DNA from: Mycolicibacterium hodleri
GTDB lineage: Bacteria > Actinomycetota > Actinomycetes > Mycobacteriales > Mycobacteriaceae
Assembly: GCF_025822245.1 (NCBI RefSeq)
Contig: NZ_JACKTL010000056.1
Span: 62,001-126,000 of the forward strand
Length of the DNA stretch: 64,000 bases
Direction: 5' to 3'
A program made the position numbers and the translations under genes. Below, in pieces: positions 30,975 to 38,924 of the stretch (positions within the stretch are counted from its first letter, which is position 1; every line of letters begins with the position of its first letter). Under the pieces are notes generated by a model, which saw only the letters and a list, made by a program, of their open reading frames with translations, was not told the DNA's origin and made no database searches.

Positions 30975-32687
30975 ATGGCCGCCCGCCGACCGTCGCTGAG
31001 CACCGCCGTCGCGCGGTGGCACGCGGACGAGACGACGGTCGGCTCCCCGCTGATCGCCTCGGAGGTCGCGTTCCTCCGGCGGACGCGGGTCTTCGGCGCC
31101 ACCGGCACGGTGCTGATGGCCATCGGCGCCCTCGGCGCGGGTGCCCGGCCGGTCGTCCAGGATCCGACGTTCGGGGTGCGCCTGCTCAACCTGCCCTCCC
31201 GCATTCAGACCGTGTCGTTGACCATGACGACGACCGGTGCGGTCATGATGGCGCTCGCCTGGCTGATGCTGGGGCGGTTCGCTCTCGGCGACCGCCGCAT
31301 GTCACGCGGCCAGCTGGACCGCACGTTGCTCATCTGGGCGCTGCCGCTGCTGTTCGCCCCGCCGATGTACAGCAAGGACGTCTACTCCTACCTCGCGCAG
31401 AGTCAGATCGCCCGCCTCGGCCTGGACCCGTACCGCGTCGGGCCCGCACCGGGACTGGGATTGGACCACGTGTTCACCCTGTCGGTGCCGAGCCTGTGGC
31501 GTGACACGCCGGCGCCCTACGGCCCGCTGTTCCTCTGGATCGGCCGGGGCATCTCGGAGATCACCGGCGACAACATCGTCGCCGCCGTTCTGTGCCACCG
31601 CCTGGTCGTCCTGGTCGGCGTCGGTCTGATCGTGTGGGCCACCCCGCGGCTGGCCCGTCGGTGCGGCGTCGCGGAGGTCAGCGCCCTGTGGCTGGGACCG
31701 TGCAATCCCCTGCTGTTCATGCACCTGGTCGCCGGCATCCACAACGAGGCACTGATGCTTGGTCTGATGCTCACTGGTACCGAGTTCGCGCTGCGCGCCA
31801 TCAGCCGCACGCGGGACAACTACCCGGCCGGTCCGCTGGTGCCGCGCCCGCTGCGATGGCCGCACGACCGGGCCGACTGGTTGCGGTGGAAACCGCTGGC
31901 GATGCTGATCGCCGGGACCGTCCTGATCACGATGGCCTCCCAGGTGAAGCTGCCCGCCCTCCTGGCGGTCGGGTTCGTGGCCGTCGCCCTCGCCGCCAAG
32001 TGGGGCGGATCGTTGCGGGCGCTGCTCGTCGCGGGCGGGTCCATGGGGGCCATCGCGGTCGCGGTCACGGCGCTCATCGGGTGGAGCAGCGGCCTGGGCT
32101 TCGGCTGGCTGTTCACCCTCGGCACCGCCAACGTCGTGCGCTCCTGGATGTCGCCGCCCACGCTCGTCGCACTGGGGACGGGTCAGGTGGGCAATCTGCT
32201 GGGGCTGGGTGACCACACCACCGCCGTACTGGGCCTCACCCGAGCCATCGGTGTGATCATCATCGCAATCCTCGTGACGTGGCTTCTGCTGTCGGTGCTG
32301 CGGGGTCGGCTGCACCCCGTCGGCGGGCTCGGCGTCGCCCTCGGCGTCACCGTGCTGCTGGCACCCGTCGTGCAGCCGTGGTACCTGCTGTGGGCGATCA
32401 TCCCGCTGGCCACGTGGGCGTCGCGGCCGGGATTCCGGGGCACCGCGATCGCAATGACGCTGCTCGTGGGCATATTCGGACCGACGGCCAACGGCGACCG
32501 CTTCGCCCTCTTCCAGATCTTCGACGCCACGATCGCGAGCACCGTCATCGTGGCGCTCCTCATCGCCATCACCTACACCCGACTGCCCTGGCGCCCGTTG
32601 CCCGAGGCCGACGGCGTCGACGACCGCGCGTCGTCGCCACCGGTGCCACCGGTCGCCAACTCCGACGCCTACGCTGAGACACCGTGA
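30975..32687 (+). CDS. mptB: alpha-(1->6)-mannosyltransferase MptB
   Basis: 570 residues with about 13 hydrophobic segments, a GT-C fold polyprenyl-phosphate-mannose-dependent transferase. The first periplasmic loop has the acidic catalytic motif APPMYSKDVYSYLAQSQ (Asp near residue 135). The orthologue Rv1459c starts the mannan core of lipomannan/lipoarabinomannan. Its stop overlaps the next gene's start (GTGA), linking it to the ABC exporter. It is divergent from sufR. Confidence 0.9.
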   Translation: MAARRPSLSTAVARWHADETTVGSPLIASEVAFLRRTRVFGATGTVLMAIGALGAGARPVVQDPTFGVRLLNLPSRIQTVSLTMTTTGAVMMALAWLMLGRFALGDRRMSRGQLDRTLLIWALPLLFAPPMYSKDVYSYLAQSQIARLGLDPYRVGPAPGLGLDHVFTLSVPSLWRDTPAPYGPLFLWIGRGISEITGDNIVAAVLCHRLVVLVGVGLIVWATPRLARRCGVAEVSALWLGPCNPLLFMHLVAGIHNEALMLGLMLTGTEFALRAISRTRDNYPAGPLVPRPLRWPHDRADWLRWKPLAMLIAGTVLITMASQVKLPALLAVGFVAVALAAKWGGSLRALLVAGGSMGAIAVAVTALIGWSSGLGFGWLFTLGTANVVRSWMSPPTLVALGTGQVGNLLGLGDHTTAVLGLTRAIGVIIIAILVTWLLLSVLRGRLHPVGGLGVALGVTVLLAPVVQPWYLLWAIIPLATWASRPGFRGTAIAMTLLVGIFGPTANGDRFALFQIFDATIASTVIVALLIAITYTRLPWRPLPEADGVDDRASSPPVPPVANSDAYAETP

Positions 32688-33649
32688 CCTCCCGTGTCGT
32701 GACAGCTGGCTCCTCGCGCGAGCGCTCGTCGGACGCCCCGGTGCGACTGCGCGGGGTCACCAAGCGCTACGGGTCGACGACCGCCGTGGACGGACTCGAT
32801 CTGGACGTGCAGCGCGCCGAGGTGTTGGCTCTGCTCGGACCCAACGGCGCGGGCAAGACGACGACCGTCGAGATGTGCGAGGGATTCGTCAAGGCCGATT
32901 CGGGGTCGATCGAGATCCTGGGGCTCGACCCCGTCGCCGACAACGCCCGGGTCCGCGAACGCATCGGGGTCATGTTGCAGGGCGGCGGCGGCTACCCCGC
33001 GGCGCGGGCCGGCGAGATGCTGGACCTGGTCGCCGCCTACTCGGCCAATCCCCTCGACCCGAAGTGGCTGCTGGACACCCTCGGCTTGACCGACGCGGCG
33101 AAGACCACCTATCGCCGGCTGTCCGGCGGTCAGCAGCAACGCCTGGCGCTGGCGTGTGCCGTCGTCGGACGACCGGAGCTGGTGTTCCTCGACGAACCGA
33201 CCGCCGGCATGGACGCCCATGCGCGGATCGTCGTGTGGGACCTCATCGACGGCTTGCGGCGCGACGGCGTGACGATCGTCCTCACCACCCATCAGCTCAC
33301 CGAGGCCGAGCAGCTGGCCGACCACCTGGTGATCATCGACAACGGCGTCGCCGTGGCCAGGGGCACCCCCGCAGAGCTGATGGGTCGCGGCGCGGAGAAC
33401 CAGCTGCGCTTCTCCGCCCCACCGAAGCTCGACCTCTCGCTGCTCGTGACCGCGCTGCCCGAAACCTATGTCGCCACCGAGGTCAGCCCAGGCGAGTACC
33501 TGGTCGAGGGATTGGTCGACCCACAGGTGCTGGCCACCGTGACCGCGTGGTGCGCACGGCTCAACGTGCTGGCCACCGACATGCGCGTGGAGCAGCGCAG
33601 CCTCGAGGACGTGTTCCTCGACATCACGGGGCGGGAGCTGCGGTCGTGA
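32684..33649 (+). CDS. ABC transporter ATP-binding protein (Rv1458c type)
   Basis: 321 residues, one ABC domain: Walker A GPNGAGKTTTVEM near 52, signature LSGGQQQRLALA near 145, Walker B LVFLDEPTAGMD near 165, then a C-terminal extension as in DrrA-type exporters. It pairs with the permease that follows (GTGA overlap). Substrate unknown; older annotation calls it antibiotic transport. It is followed by ctaA, so a role in envelope or heme-related export is possible but unproven. Confidence 0.92.
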   Translation: MTSRVVTAGSSRERSSDAPVRLRGVTKRYGSTTAVDGLDLDVQRAEVLALLGPNGAGKTTTVEMCEGFVKADSGSIEILGLDPVADNARVRERIGVMLQGGGGYPAARAGEMLDLVAAYSANPLDPKWLLDTLGLTDAAKTTYRRLSGGQQQRLALACAVVGRPELVFLDEPTAGMDAHARIVVWDLIDGLRRDGVTIVLTTHQLTEAEQLADHLVIIDNGVAVARGTPAELMGRGAENQLRFSAPPKLDLSLLVTALPETYVATEVSPGEYLVEGLVDPQVLATVTAWCARLNVLATDMRVEQRSLEDVFLDITGRELRS

Positions 33650-34434
33650 CCACCAATCGGTTCGAGCCGGGCACGTTCACCCCGGATCCGCGACCGGCGA
33701 GCGTGCCGAGCATGCTGGCCGCCCAGTTCCGCCTCGAGCTCAAGCTGCTGCTGCGCAACGGCGAGCAGTTGCTGCTGACGATGTTCATCCCGATCACGCT
33801 GCTGGTCGGGATGACCCTGCTGCCGCTGGGTTCGTTCGGGCCGAATCGCGCGGCGACGTTCGCTCCTCCGATCATGGCACTGGCGGTGATCTCCACGGCG
33901 TTCACCGGCCAGGCCATCGCGGTGGCGTTCGACCGCAGATACGGCGCCCTCAAGCGGCTCGGGGCGACGGCCCTTCCGGTGTGGGGCATCATCGCCGGCA
34001 AGTCGCTCGCCGTCGTCACCGTGGTGTTCCTGCAATCCATCCTGCTGGGCGCCATCGGCGTCGGGCTGGGGTGGCGGCCGGCGGTCGCCGGGCTGGCGCT
34101 CGGCGCGGTGATCATCGCGCTCGGCACGGCCGCCTTCGCCGCCCTGGGGCTGCTGCTCGGCGGCACGCTCAAGGCCGAGATCGTGCTCGCGATCGCCAAC
34201 CTGCTGTGGTTCGTGTTCGCCGGACTGGGCGCCCTCACCCTGGAGAGCGAGGTCGACGGCGGAGTGGTCTCGCACACCGTCCGGTTCATCGCTCGCCTCA
34301 CCCCGTCGGGGGCGCTGACCGAAGCGCTCGGGCAGGCGATGACGGTGTCGGTGGACTGGTTCGGGGTGGCGGTGTTGGCCGCGTGGGGCGCTCTGTCCGC
34401 GCTGTGCGCGTTGCGGTGGTTCCGCTTCACGTGA
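33646..34434 (+). CDS. ABC-2 type transporter permease (Rv1457c type)
   Basis: 262 residues from the GTG at 33646 (VTTNRFEPGTFTP), which overlaps the ATPase stop as GTGA. Six predicted membrane helices and the ABC-2 pattern (FTGQAIAVAFDRRYGALKRL near 86-105 and LTPSGALTEALGQAM near the end). It is the membrane partner of the preceding ATPase. The longer open frame from 32875 is a shadow of the ATPase gene. Confidence 0.9.
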   Translation: MTTNRFEPGTFTPDPRPASVPSMLAAQFRLELKLLLRNGEQLLLTMFIPITLLVGMTLLPLGSFGPNRAATFAPPIMALAVISTAFTGQAIAVAFDRRYGALKRLGATALPVWGIIAGKSLAVVTVVFLQSILLGAIGVGLGWRPAVAGLALGAVIIALGTAAFAALGLLLGGTLKAEIVLAIANLLWFVFAGLGALTLESEVDGGVVSHTVRFIARLTPSGALTEALGQAMTVSVDWFGVAVLAAWGALSALCALRWFRFT

Positions 34435-34441
34435 GCCGCCC

Positions 34442-34458
34442 CTACTACGATCTGTAGT
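34442..34458. promoter_or_regulatory. BlaI-type dyad upstream of ctaA
   Basis: CTACTACGATCTGTAGT contains the perfect inverted repeat ACTAC-gatct-GTAGT, 24-40 bases before the ctaA ATG and immediately upstream of its -10 box. In M. tuberculosis the BlaI repressor binds in front of rv1456c (ctaA orthologue), and its operators contain ACTAC/GTAGT half-sites as I recall them. The position over the -35 region fits repression. Confidence 0.6.
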
Positions 34459-34469
34459 TCGAGCTGCTC

Positions 34470-34475
34470 TACGAT
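34470..34475 (+). promoter_or_regulatory. -10 box for leaderless ctaA
   Basis: TACGAT lies at -12 to -7 of the ctaA ATG (34482), with no Shine-Dalgarno, predicting a leaderless mRNA. The octamer CTACGATC (34469-34476) also occurs 24 bp upstream at 34445-34452 inside the BlaI-type dyad. Confidence 0.55.
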
Positions 34476-34481
34476 CGGGCC

Positions 34482-35453
34482 ATGGCCGTCGGACGCTCCC
34501 TACTGCGGGTCGTGGACGTGCTTCCGCTGCCCAGCCTGCGCACTCAGCGCATCATCGCCGCCGCCGTCGTGTTCACCCAGGGCGGCATCGCGGTCACCGG
34601 CGCGATCGTCCGGGTCACCGCCTCGGGGCTCGGCTGCCCCACCTGGCCGCAGTGCTTCCCGGGCAGCTTCGTGCCGGTACCGGTGGCCGAGGTGCCGATC
34701 GTCCATCAGGCCGTCGAGTTCGGCAACCGTCTGATCACGTTCCTCGTCGTGCTCACCGCGGCGTTGGCGGTGCTCGCGGTAGTCCGTGCCCGGCGACGCC
34801 GGGAAGTGATCGTCTACGCCTGCCTGATGCCCGCCTCGACGGTGTTGCAGGCCGTGCTTGGCGGCATCACCGTCCTCACCGGACTGCTGTGGTGGACCGT
34901 CGCGATCCACCTCCTGGTGTCCATGGCAATGGTCTGGCTGTCGGTGCTGCTGTTCGTCAAGATCGGCGAGCCCGACGACGGACTCGCCGCCCCGTCGGTG
35001 CCCAACCCGCTGCGCCAGTTGACGGCGCTCTGCGGCGTCGCGCTGTCGGTGGTGCTCGTCACCGGCACGATGGTCACCGGCGCCGGACCGCACGCCGGCG
35101 ACAAGAGCATCGAGGCACCGGTGCCCCGGCTCATGCTCGACATCGTCACGCTGGTCTACCGACACTCCGCCCTGGTGGCGGCCTACCTGGCGCTGCTGAT
35201 CGGCCTCGCCTTCGGGCTGCTCGCCGTACGTGCGCCCCGACCGGTCACGATGCGGGTCGTCGTGCTGCTGGTGGCGGTGGCCCTTCAGGGCATGGTCGGA
35301 ACCGTCCAGTTCTTCACCGGGGTGCCCGCCGTCCTGGTGGCCGTGCACGTCGCCGGCGCCGCCATCTGCACGGCCGCGACGGCCGCCCTGTGGGCGTCGA
35401 TGCGCACCCGCTCAGTGGTCGAGCGGTCCGAGCTTCAGCCGGTCCAGGGCTGA
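34482..35453 (+). CDS. ctaA: heme A synthase CtaA
   Basis: 323 residues, eight predicted membrane helices in two four-helix bundles. The family pattern is clear: TGAIVRVTASGLGCPTWPQC (paired Cys near residue 47-53), the heme-ligand His in VHQAVEFGNR, VYRHSALVAAYL, and VAVHVAGAAICTA. It converts heme O to heme A for the aa3 oxidase. The matching heme O synthase ctaB is 2.3 kb away on the other strand. The last 42 bases overlap the convergent ATP-grasp gene. Confidence 0.95.
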   Translation: MAVGRSLLRVVDVLPLPSLRTQRIIAAAVVFTQGGIAVTGAIVRVTASGLGCPTWPQCFPGSFVPVPVAEVPIVHQAVEFGNRLITFLVVLTAALAVLAVVRARRRREVIVYACLMPASTVLQAVLGGITVLTGLLWWTVAIHLLVSMAMVWLSVLLFVKIGEPDDGLAAPSVPNPLRQLTALCGVALSVVLVTGTMVTGAGPHAGDKSIEAPVPRLMLDIVTLVYRHSALVAAYLALLIGLAFGLLAVRAPRPVTMRVVVLLVAVALQGMVGTVQFFTGVPAVLVAVHVAGAAICTAATAALWASMRTRSVVERSELQPVQG

Positions 35454-36341
35454 TTCGACCGCCAGCGCGAAGTCGCGCTGCCGGAGGTCCCTGGCGGTCT
35501 CGTCGAGCTGCCGCCAGCCCAGCGACGGCTCGACCAGTTCCAATTCCAACAGCCGCGGGTCGTCCGGACCCCCGATGACGTCGACGCGGGCGTAGAGGAA
35601 CTCGCCGACGTCGAGACCCAGCCGGGCCGCCGCGGCGGCGAGCGCGGCATGACCGACGTCCCACAGCTCGAAGTCCGGGTCGGCCGGCCGGAGGGTCTCC
35701 TCTGCGAAGGTTCCGGACTCGTCGAGGGCGGCGCGTTCGCCGGGCGGCGGCAACAGCGGACCCTTGTTGAACGCGTGCGACTGCCGGCCGCCGATGAACA
35801 CCAGCGCGGTCTCGCCGTCGGCGATTCGCGGGTCGTAGGGCTGCACCAGCGCGGTGTGCCCGTCGGCCTGCAGGGCCTGGGCGTGCGTGCGGGCCAGCTC
35901 GGCGTCGGTGAACCGTTGCGCCCCCACCGAACCCGCCCCGATGGCGGGTTTGACCACCACCTGTCCGTCGGGAATCCGGACCGACTCCCCCGGCCCGAAG
36001 AACGCGCTCGGCACCACCGGGACCCCCGCCGCCTCGAGATCGGCGAGGTACCGCTTGTCGGTGTTCCACGCCACCACGGCCGGCGCGTTGACCAGATGGG
36101 GCACGCGGCGGGTCCAGGCGAGGAACTCCTCGAGTCGCTCGGTGTAGTCCCACGTCGCCCTCGGGATGACGAGGTCGGCCTCCAGCGCGGCCGGGTCGTC
36201 CCAGGCCAGCCACCGGGCGTGCAGGCCCCGCGACCGCAGGGCGGGAACCAGGCCGGCGTCGTCGCCGTCTCCCTCGACGAGGGCGCTGCAACCTGCGAGG
36301 ACGATGCGGGGATGACGAACGTTGGGCCGTGCGAGCTTCAC
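35412..36341 (-). CDS. ATP-grasp domain protein (Rv1455 type)
   Basis: 309 residues from GTG 36341 (VKLARPNVRHPRIVLAG). N-terminal Rossmann-like part (residues 12-110, VIPRATWDYTERLEEFL), then the ATP-grasp core: NTDKRYLADLEAAGVPVVPS near 115, VVVKPAIGAGSVGAQRF near 148 (phosphate loop), and the metal-binding LLELELVEPSLGWR near the end. It would ligate a carboxylate to an amine or similar; substrate unknown. A TATCAT -10 box predicts a leaderless mRNA beginning at the GTG. The long frame to 37448 is a shadow of qor. Confidence 0.8.
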   Translation of the reverse strand: MKLARPNVRHPRIVLAGCSALVEGDGDDAGLVPALRSRGLHARWLAWDDPAALEADLVIPRATWDYTERLEEFLAWTRRVPHLVNAPAVVAWNTDKRYLADLEAAGVPVVPSAFFGPGESVRIPDGQVVVKPAIGAGSVGAQRFTDAELARTHAQALQADGHTALVQPYDPRIADGETALVFIGGRQSHAFNKGPLLPPPGERAALDESGTFAEETLRPADPDFELWDVGHAALAAAAARLGLDVGEFLYARVDVIGGPDDPRLLELELVEPSLGWRQLDETARDLRQRDFALAVESALDRLKLGPLDH

Positions 36342-36347
36342 GTTGGA

Positions 36348-36353
36348 ATGATA
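36348..36353 (-). promoter_or_regulatory. -10 box for leaderless ATP-grasp gene
   Basis: On the minus strand TATCAT is at -12 to -7 of the GTG at 36341; this is a near-consensus TAnnnT box and nothing resembling a Shine-Dalgarno is present. The gap to the divergent qor start is only 18 bp. Confidence 0.55.
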
Positions 36354-36359
36354 GGTGGC

Positions 36360-37334
36360 ATGTACGCGATCGAAGTGACCGAAACCGGTGGCCCCGAAGT
36401 CCTCACCTACGTCGAGAAGCCCACACCGACACCCGGCCCCGGGCAGGTGCTGATCAAGGCCGACGCCATCGGCGTCAACTTCATCGACACCTACTTCAGG
36501 TCCGGTCTGTACCCCCGCGAACTGCCGTTCGTCGTCGGCTCCGAGGTCTGCGGCACGGTCGCCGCCGTCGGCGACGACGTCGCAGCGCTCAACGTCGGTG
36601 ACCGGGTGGTCACCGCCCAGGCCAACGGCGCCTACGCCGAGTACACCGTCGCACCAGCGGATTTCGTGGCCTACGTGCCCGACGCCGTCTCCGCCGAGGC
36701 CGCGGCGTCCTCGCTGCTCAAGGGCATGACCGCGCACTACCTGCTCAAGTCGGTGTATCCGGTGCAGCAGGGCGACACGATCCTGGTGCACGCCGGCGCC
36801 GGCGGTGTCGGCCTCATCCTCACGCAGTGGGCGACCAGCATGGCCGTGAAGGTGATCACGACGACGTCGACGGAGGCCAAGGCCGAACTGTCCCGGCAGG
36901 CGGGTGCGGTCGAGGTGCTGGACTACCCCGACGATCCGGCGGAGTTCGGCGCCACGATCAAGGAGCTCACCGGCGGCAACGGCGTCGCCGCGGTCTACGA
37001 CGGGGTCGGTGCGTCCACCTTCGAGGCCAGCCTGGCCAGCCTCGCTGTGCGGGGCACGCTCGCGTTGTTCGGCGCATCCAGTGGGCCCGTCCCCCCGTTC
37101 GACCCGCAACGCCTCAACAGTGGGGGCTCGCTGATGCTCACCCGGCCCTCGCTGGCGCACTTCACCCGGACGGCCGACGAATTCTCCTGGCGGGCGGGCG
37201 AACTGCTTGACGCGATTGCCACGGGGACGCTGTCGATCACCGTCAGCGAGCGGTACGCCCTGTCCGACGCCGCCACGGCGCACGGCGACCTGCAGGGCCG
37301 CAAGACCGTGGGCTCCGTGGCGCTGATTCCGTAG
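36360..37334 (+). CDS. qor: zinc-independent quinone oxidoreductase (MDR family)
   Basis: 324 residues, typical QOR length. The catalytic N-terminal domain (GVNFIDTYFRSGLYP near 41-55) lacks the zinc ligands, and the Rossmann domain has HAGAGGVGLILTQWA near 144. It reduces quinones with NADPH. The ATG at 36360 is chosen by homology length; ATG 36348 is an alternative and neither has a well-placed ribosome binding site. The open frame from 35649 overlaps the opposite gene and is a shadow. Confidence 0.93.
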   Translation: MYAIEVTETGGPEVLTYVEKPTPTPGPGQVLIKADAIGVNFIDTYFRSGLYPRELPFVVGSEVCGTVAAVGDDVAALNVGDRVVTAQANGAYAEYTVAPADFVAYVPDAVSAEAAASSLLKGMTAHYLLKSVYPVQQGDTILVHAGAGGVGLILTQWATSMAVKVITTTSTEAKAELSRQAGAVEVLDYPDDPAEFGATIKELTGGNGVAAVYDGVGASTFEASLASLAVRGTLALFGASSGPVPPFDPQRLNSGGSLMLTRPSLAHFTRTADEFSWRAGELLDAIATGTLSITVSERYALSDAATAHGDLQGRKTVGSVALIP

Positions 37335-37341
37335 CGTCACC

Positions 37342-37773
37342 GTGGCAGACGACCTGGAGGTGACCCGGACCTTCGTGATCCCCGCGACTGAGCTCGCTGA
37401 ACGCTTCTCCCGGTCCTCGGGTCCGGGTGGGCAGGGGGTCAACACCACCGACAGCCGGGTCGAGCTGTCCTTCGACCTGGCCCGCTCGGCGGCGGTGCCG
37501 GAGCGGCTGCGCTACCAGATGCTCTGCCGGCTGCGCAGCCGGTTGACCGGCGGGGTGCTGACCGTGACTGCCAGTGAGCATCGCAGCCAGCTGCAGAACC
37601 GGGCCGCGGCCCGCGACCGGATGGCCCGACTGCTGCGTGCCGCCGCGGCGGCTCCCCCGCCGACCCGCAGGCCGACGAAACCATCCAGGGGCGCCAAGGA
37701 GCGGCGACTGGCCGACAAGAAGCGGCGAGGCGGGGTCAAGCAGGGGCGGCGCGGAGGCTGGGACGCGAGCTAG
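37342..37773 (+). CDS. arfB: ArfB-like peptidyl-tRNA hydrolase (GGQ ribosome rescue factor)
   Basis: 143 residues. The class I release-factor catalytic motif is present as RSSGPGGQGVNTTDSRVEL (GGQ near residue 30), and the C-terminus is a basic tail (KPSRGAKERRLADKKRRGG) that in ArfB enters the empty mRNA channel of stalled ribosomes. There is no codon-recognition domain. GTG start 7 bases after qor. Its stop overlaps the stop of ctaB. Confidence 0.9.
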   Translation: MADDLEVTRTFVIPATELAERFSRSSGPGGQGVNTTDSRVELSFDLARSAAVPERLRYQMLCRLRSRLTGGVLTVTASEHRSQLQNRAAARDRMARLLRAAAAAPPPTRRPTKPSRGAKERRLADKKRRGGVKQGRRGGWDAS

Positions 37774-38729
37774 CCGAACAGCTTGGGAAGCGCCAGCGCC
37801 GAGTCGACGGCGAGCGCACAGAACACCACGGCGAGGTAGTTGTTGGACTGCAGGAACAACCGCAGCGGCTTGACCGGCTCACCCCGCTTCACCCCGGCGT
37901 ACAGCTGGTGGGCCATGGTCAGGAACCACGCACCGGCCAGCAGCGCGACCGCGGCGTACAGCCAGCCCGTCGCCAGTCCCAGGCCCAGCGTCGTCAGCAC
38001 CGTGAGCCAGGTGTAGATCAGGATCTGCTTGGTGACCTGACGCTCGGTGGCCACCACCGGAAGCATCGGCACGCCCGCGGCCTTGTAGTCGTCCTTGTAG
38101 CGCATCGCCAGGGCCCAGGTGTGCGGCGGCGTCCAGAAGAAGATGATTCCGAACATCACCAGCGCGGGCCATTGAATGGTGCCGGTGACCGCCGACCAGC
38201 CGATCATCACCGGCATGCAGCCCGCCGCGCCGCCCCAGACGACGTTCTGCGACGTCCGGCGCTTCAGCAGCAGCGTGTAGACGAAGACGTAGAACGCGAT
38301 GGTCGCGACGGCCAGCACGCCGGAGAGCAGGTTGGTGGTCCACCACAGCCAGGCGAAGGATCCGATCGTCAGCACCAGACCGAAGACCAGGGCGTGCCGG
38401 GTCGGCACGGCGGCGCGGGCCAGCGGCCGCAGCGCGGTCCGCTTCATCACCTTGTCGATGTCGGCGTCGGCCACGCAGTTCAACGTGTTGGCGCCCGCGG
38501 CCGCGAGCATCCCGCCGAACAACGTGTTCAGGATCAGGAGCGGGTCGACGGTGCCGCGGTGCGCGAGAAGCATCGCCGGGATCGTCGTGACGAGCAGGAG
38601 TTCGATCACCCGGGGCTTCGTCAAGGCCAGATAGGCCAAGAGCGTGGTGCGGAGTCGTGCGCTGAGCCGCTTGGCCGGCGACGCCGAACCCTGCGCCTCG
38701 CGGGAAATACGGCGCTCGCGAATGCTCAC
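37770..38729 (-). CDS. ctaB: protoheme IX farnesyltransferase (heme O synthase) CtaB
   Basis: 319 residues, UbiA-family prenyltransferase with about nine membrane helices. The two Asp-rich sites are visible: NTLNCVADADIDKVMKRT near 82-99 and YKDDYKAAGVPMLPVV near 210. It makes heme O, the CtaA substrate. GTG start at 38729. The 195-bp gap to divergent tkt contains a motif shared with the ctaA promoter. Confidence 0.96.
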   Translation of the reverse strand: MSIRERRISREAQGSASPAKRLSARLRTTLLAYLALTKPRVIELLLVTTIPAMLLAHRGTVDPLLILNTLFGGMLAAAGANTLNCVADADIDKVMKRTALRPLARAAVPTRHALVFGLVLTIGSFAWLWWTTNLLSGVLAVATIAFYVFVYTLLLKRRTSQNVVWGGAAGCMPVMIGWSAVTGTIQWPALVMFGIIFFWTPPHTWALAMRYKDDYKAAGVPMLPVVATERQVTKQILIYTWLTVLTTLGLGLATGWLYAAVALLAGAWFLTMAHQLYAGVKRGEPVKPLRLFLQSNNYLAVVFCALAVDSALALPKLFG

Positions 38730-38770
38730 GCAGTTGTTCTCCTCGAATTCGCGGCAGCACGCTGGCTTCT

Positions 38771-38787
38771 ACTACAGACGATGGTAG
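38771..38787 (-). promoter_or_regulatory. ctaA-like motif upstream of ctaB
   Basis: Read on the minus strand, CTACCATCGTCTGTAGT matches the 17-bp ctaA element CTACTACGATCTGTAGT at 13 of 17 positions, with the TCTGTAGT half identical; the left half-site ACTAC is lost. It lies about 42-58 bases before the ctaB GTG. A shared regulator for both heme A genes is possible; half-site degeneracy lowers confidence. Confidence 0.4.
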
Positions 38788-38883
38788 ACCGTGGAACCGC
38801 GTGCCCACCAATACGGGGTGGCCCTAGGTGAACGCGCGGCCAACTTGGGTGACGCGGCCTGCGGCGATGTCACGGTCCGCACT

Positions 38884-38889
38884 AGGGTA
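38884..38889 (+). promoter_or_regulatory. candidate -10 box of the pentose-phosphate operon
   Basis: TAGGGT precedes the tkt GTG (38925) by 36 bases, leaving a leader of about 29 bases that contains a good GAGGAG at 38912-38917. This differs from the leaderless genes nearby. Confidence 0.4.
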
Positions 38890-38924
38890 TTGGGTGACAG
38901 CTTGACGACACGAGGAGCTCCATC

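Noticed and set aside
35412..37448. Very long open frame (678 codons) on the minus strand
   Set aside because: Only its last 309 codons encode the ATP-grasp protein. The rest is antisense to qor with low-complexity translation; a -10 box and GTG at 36341 mark the true start.
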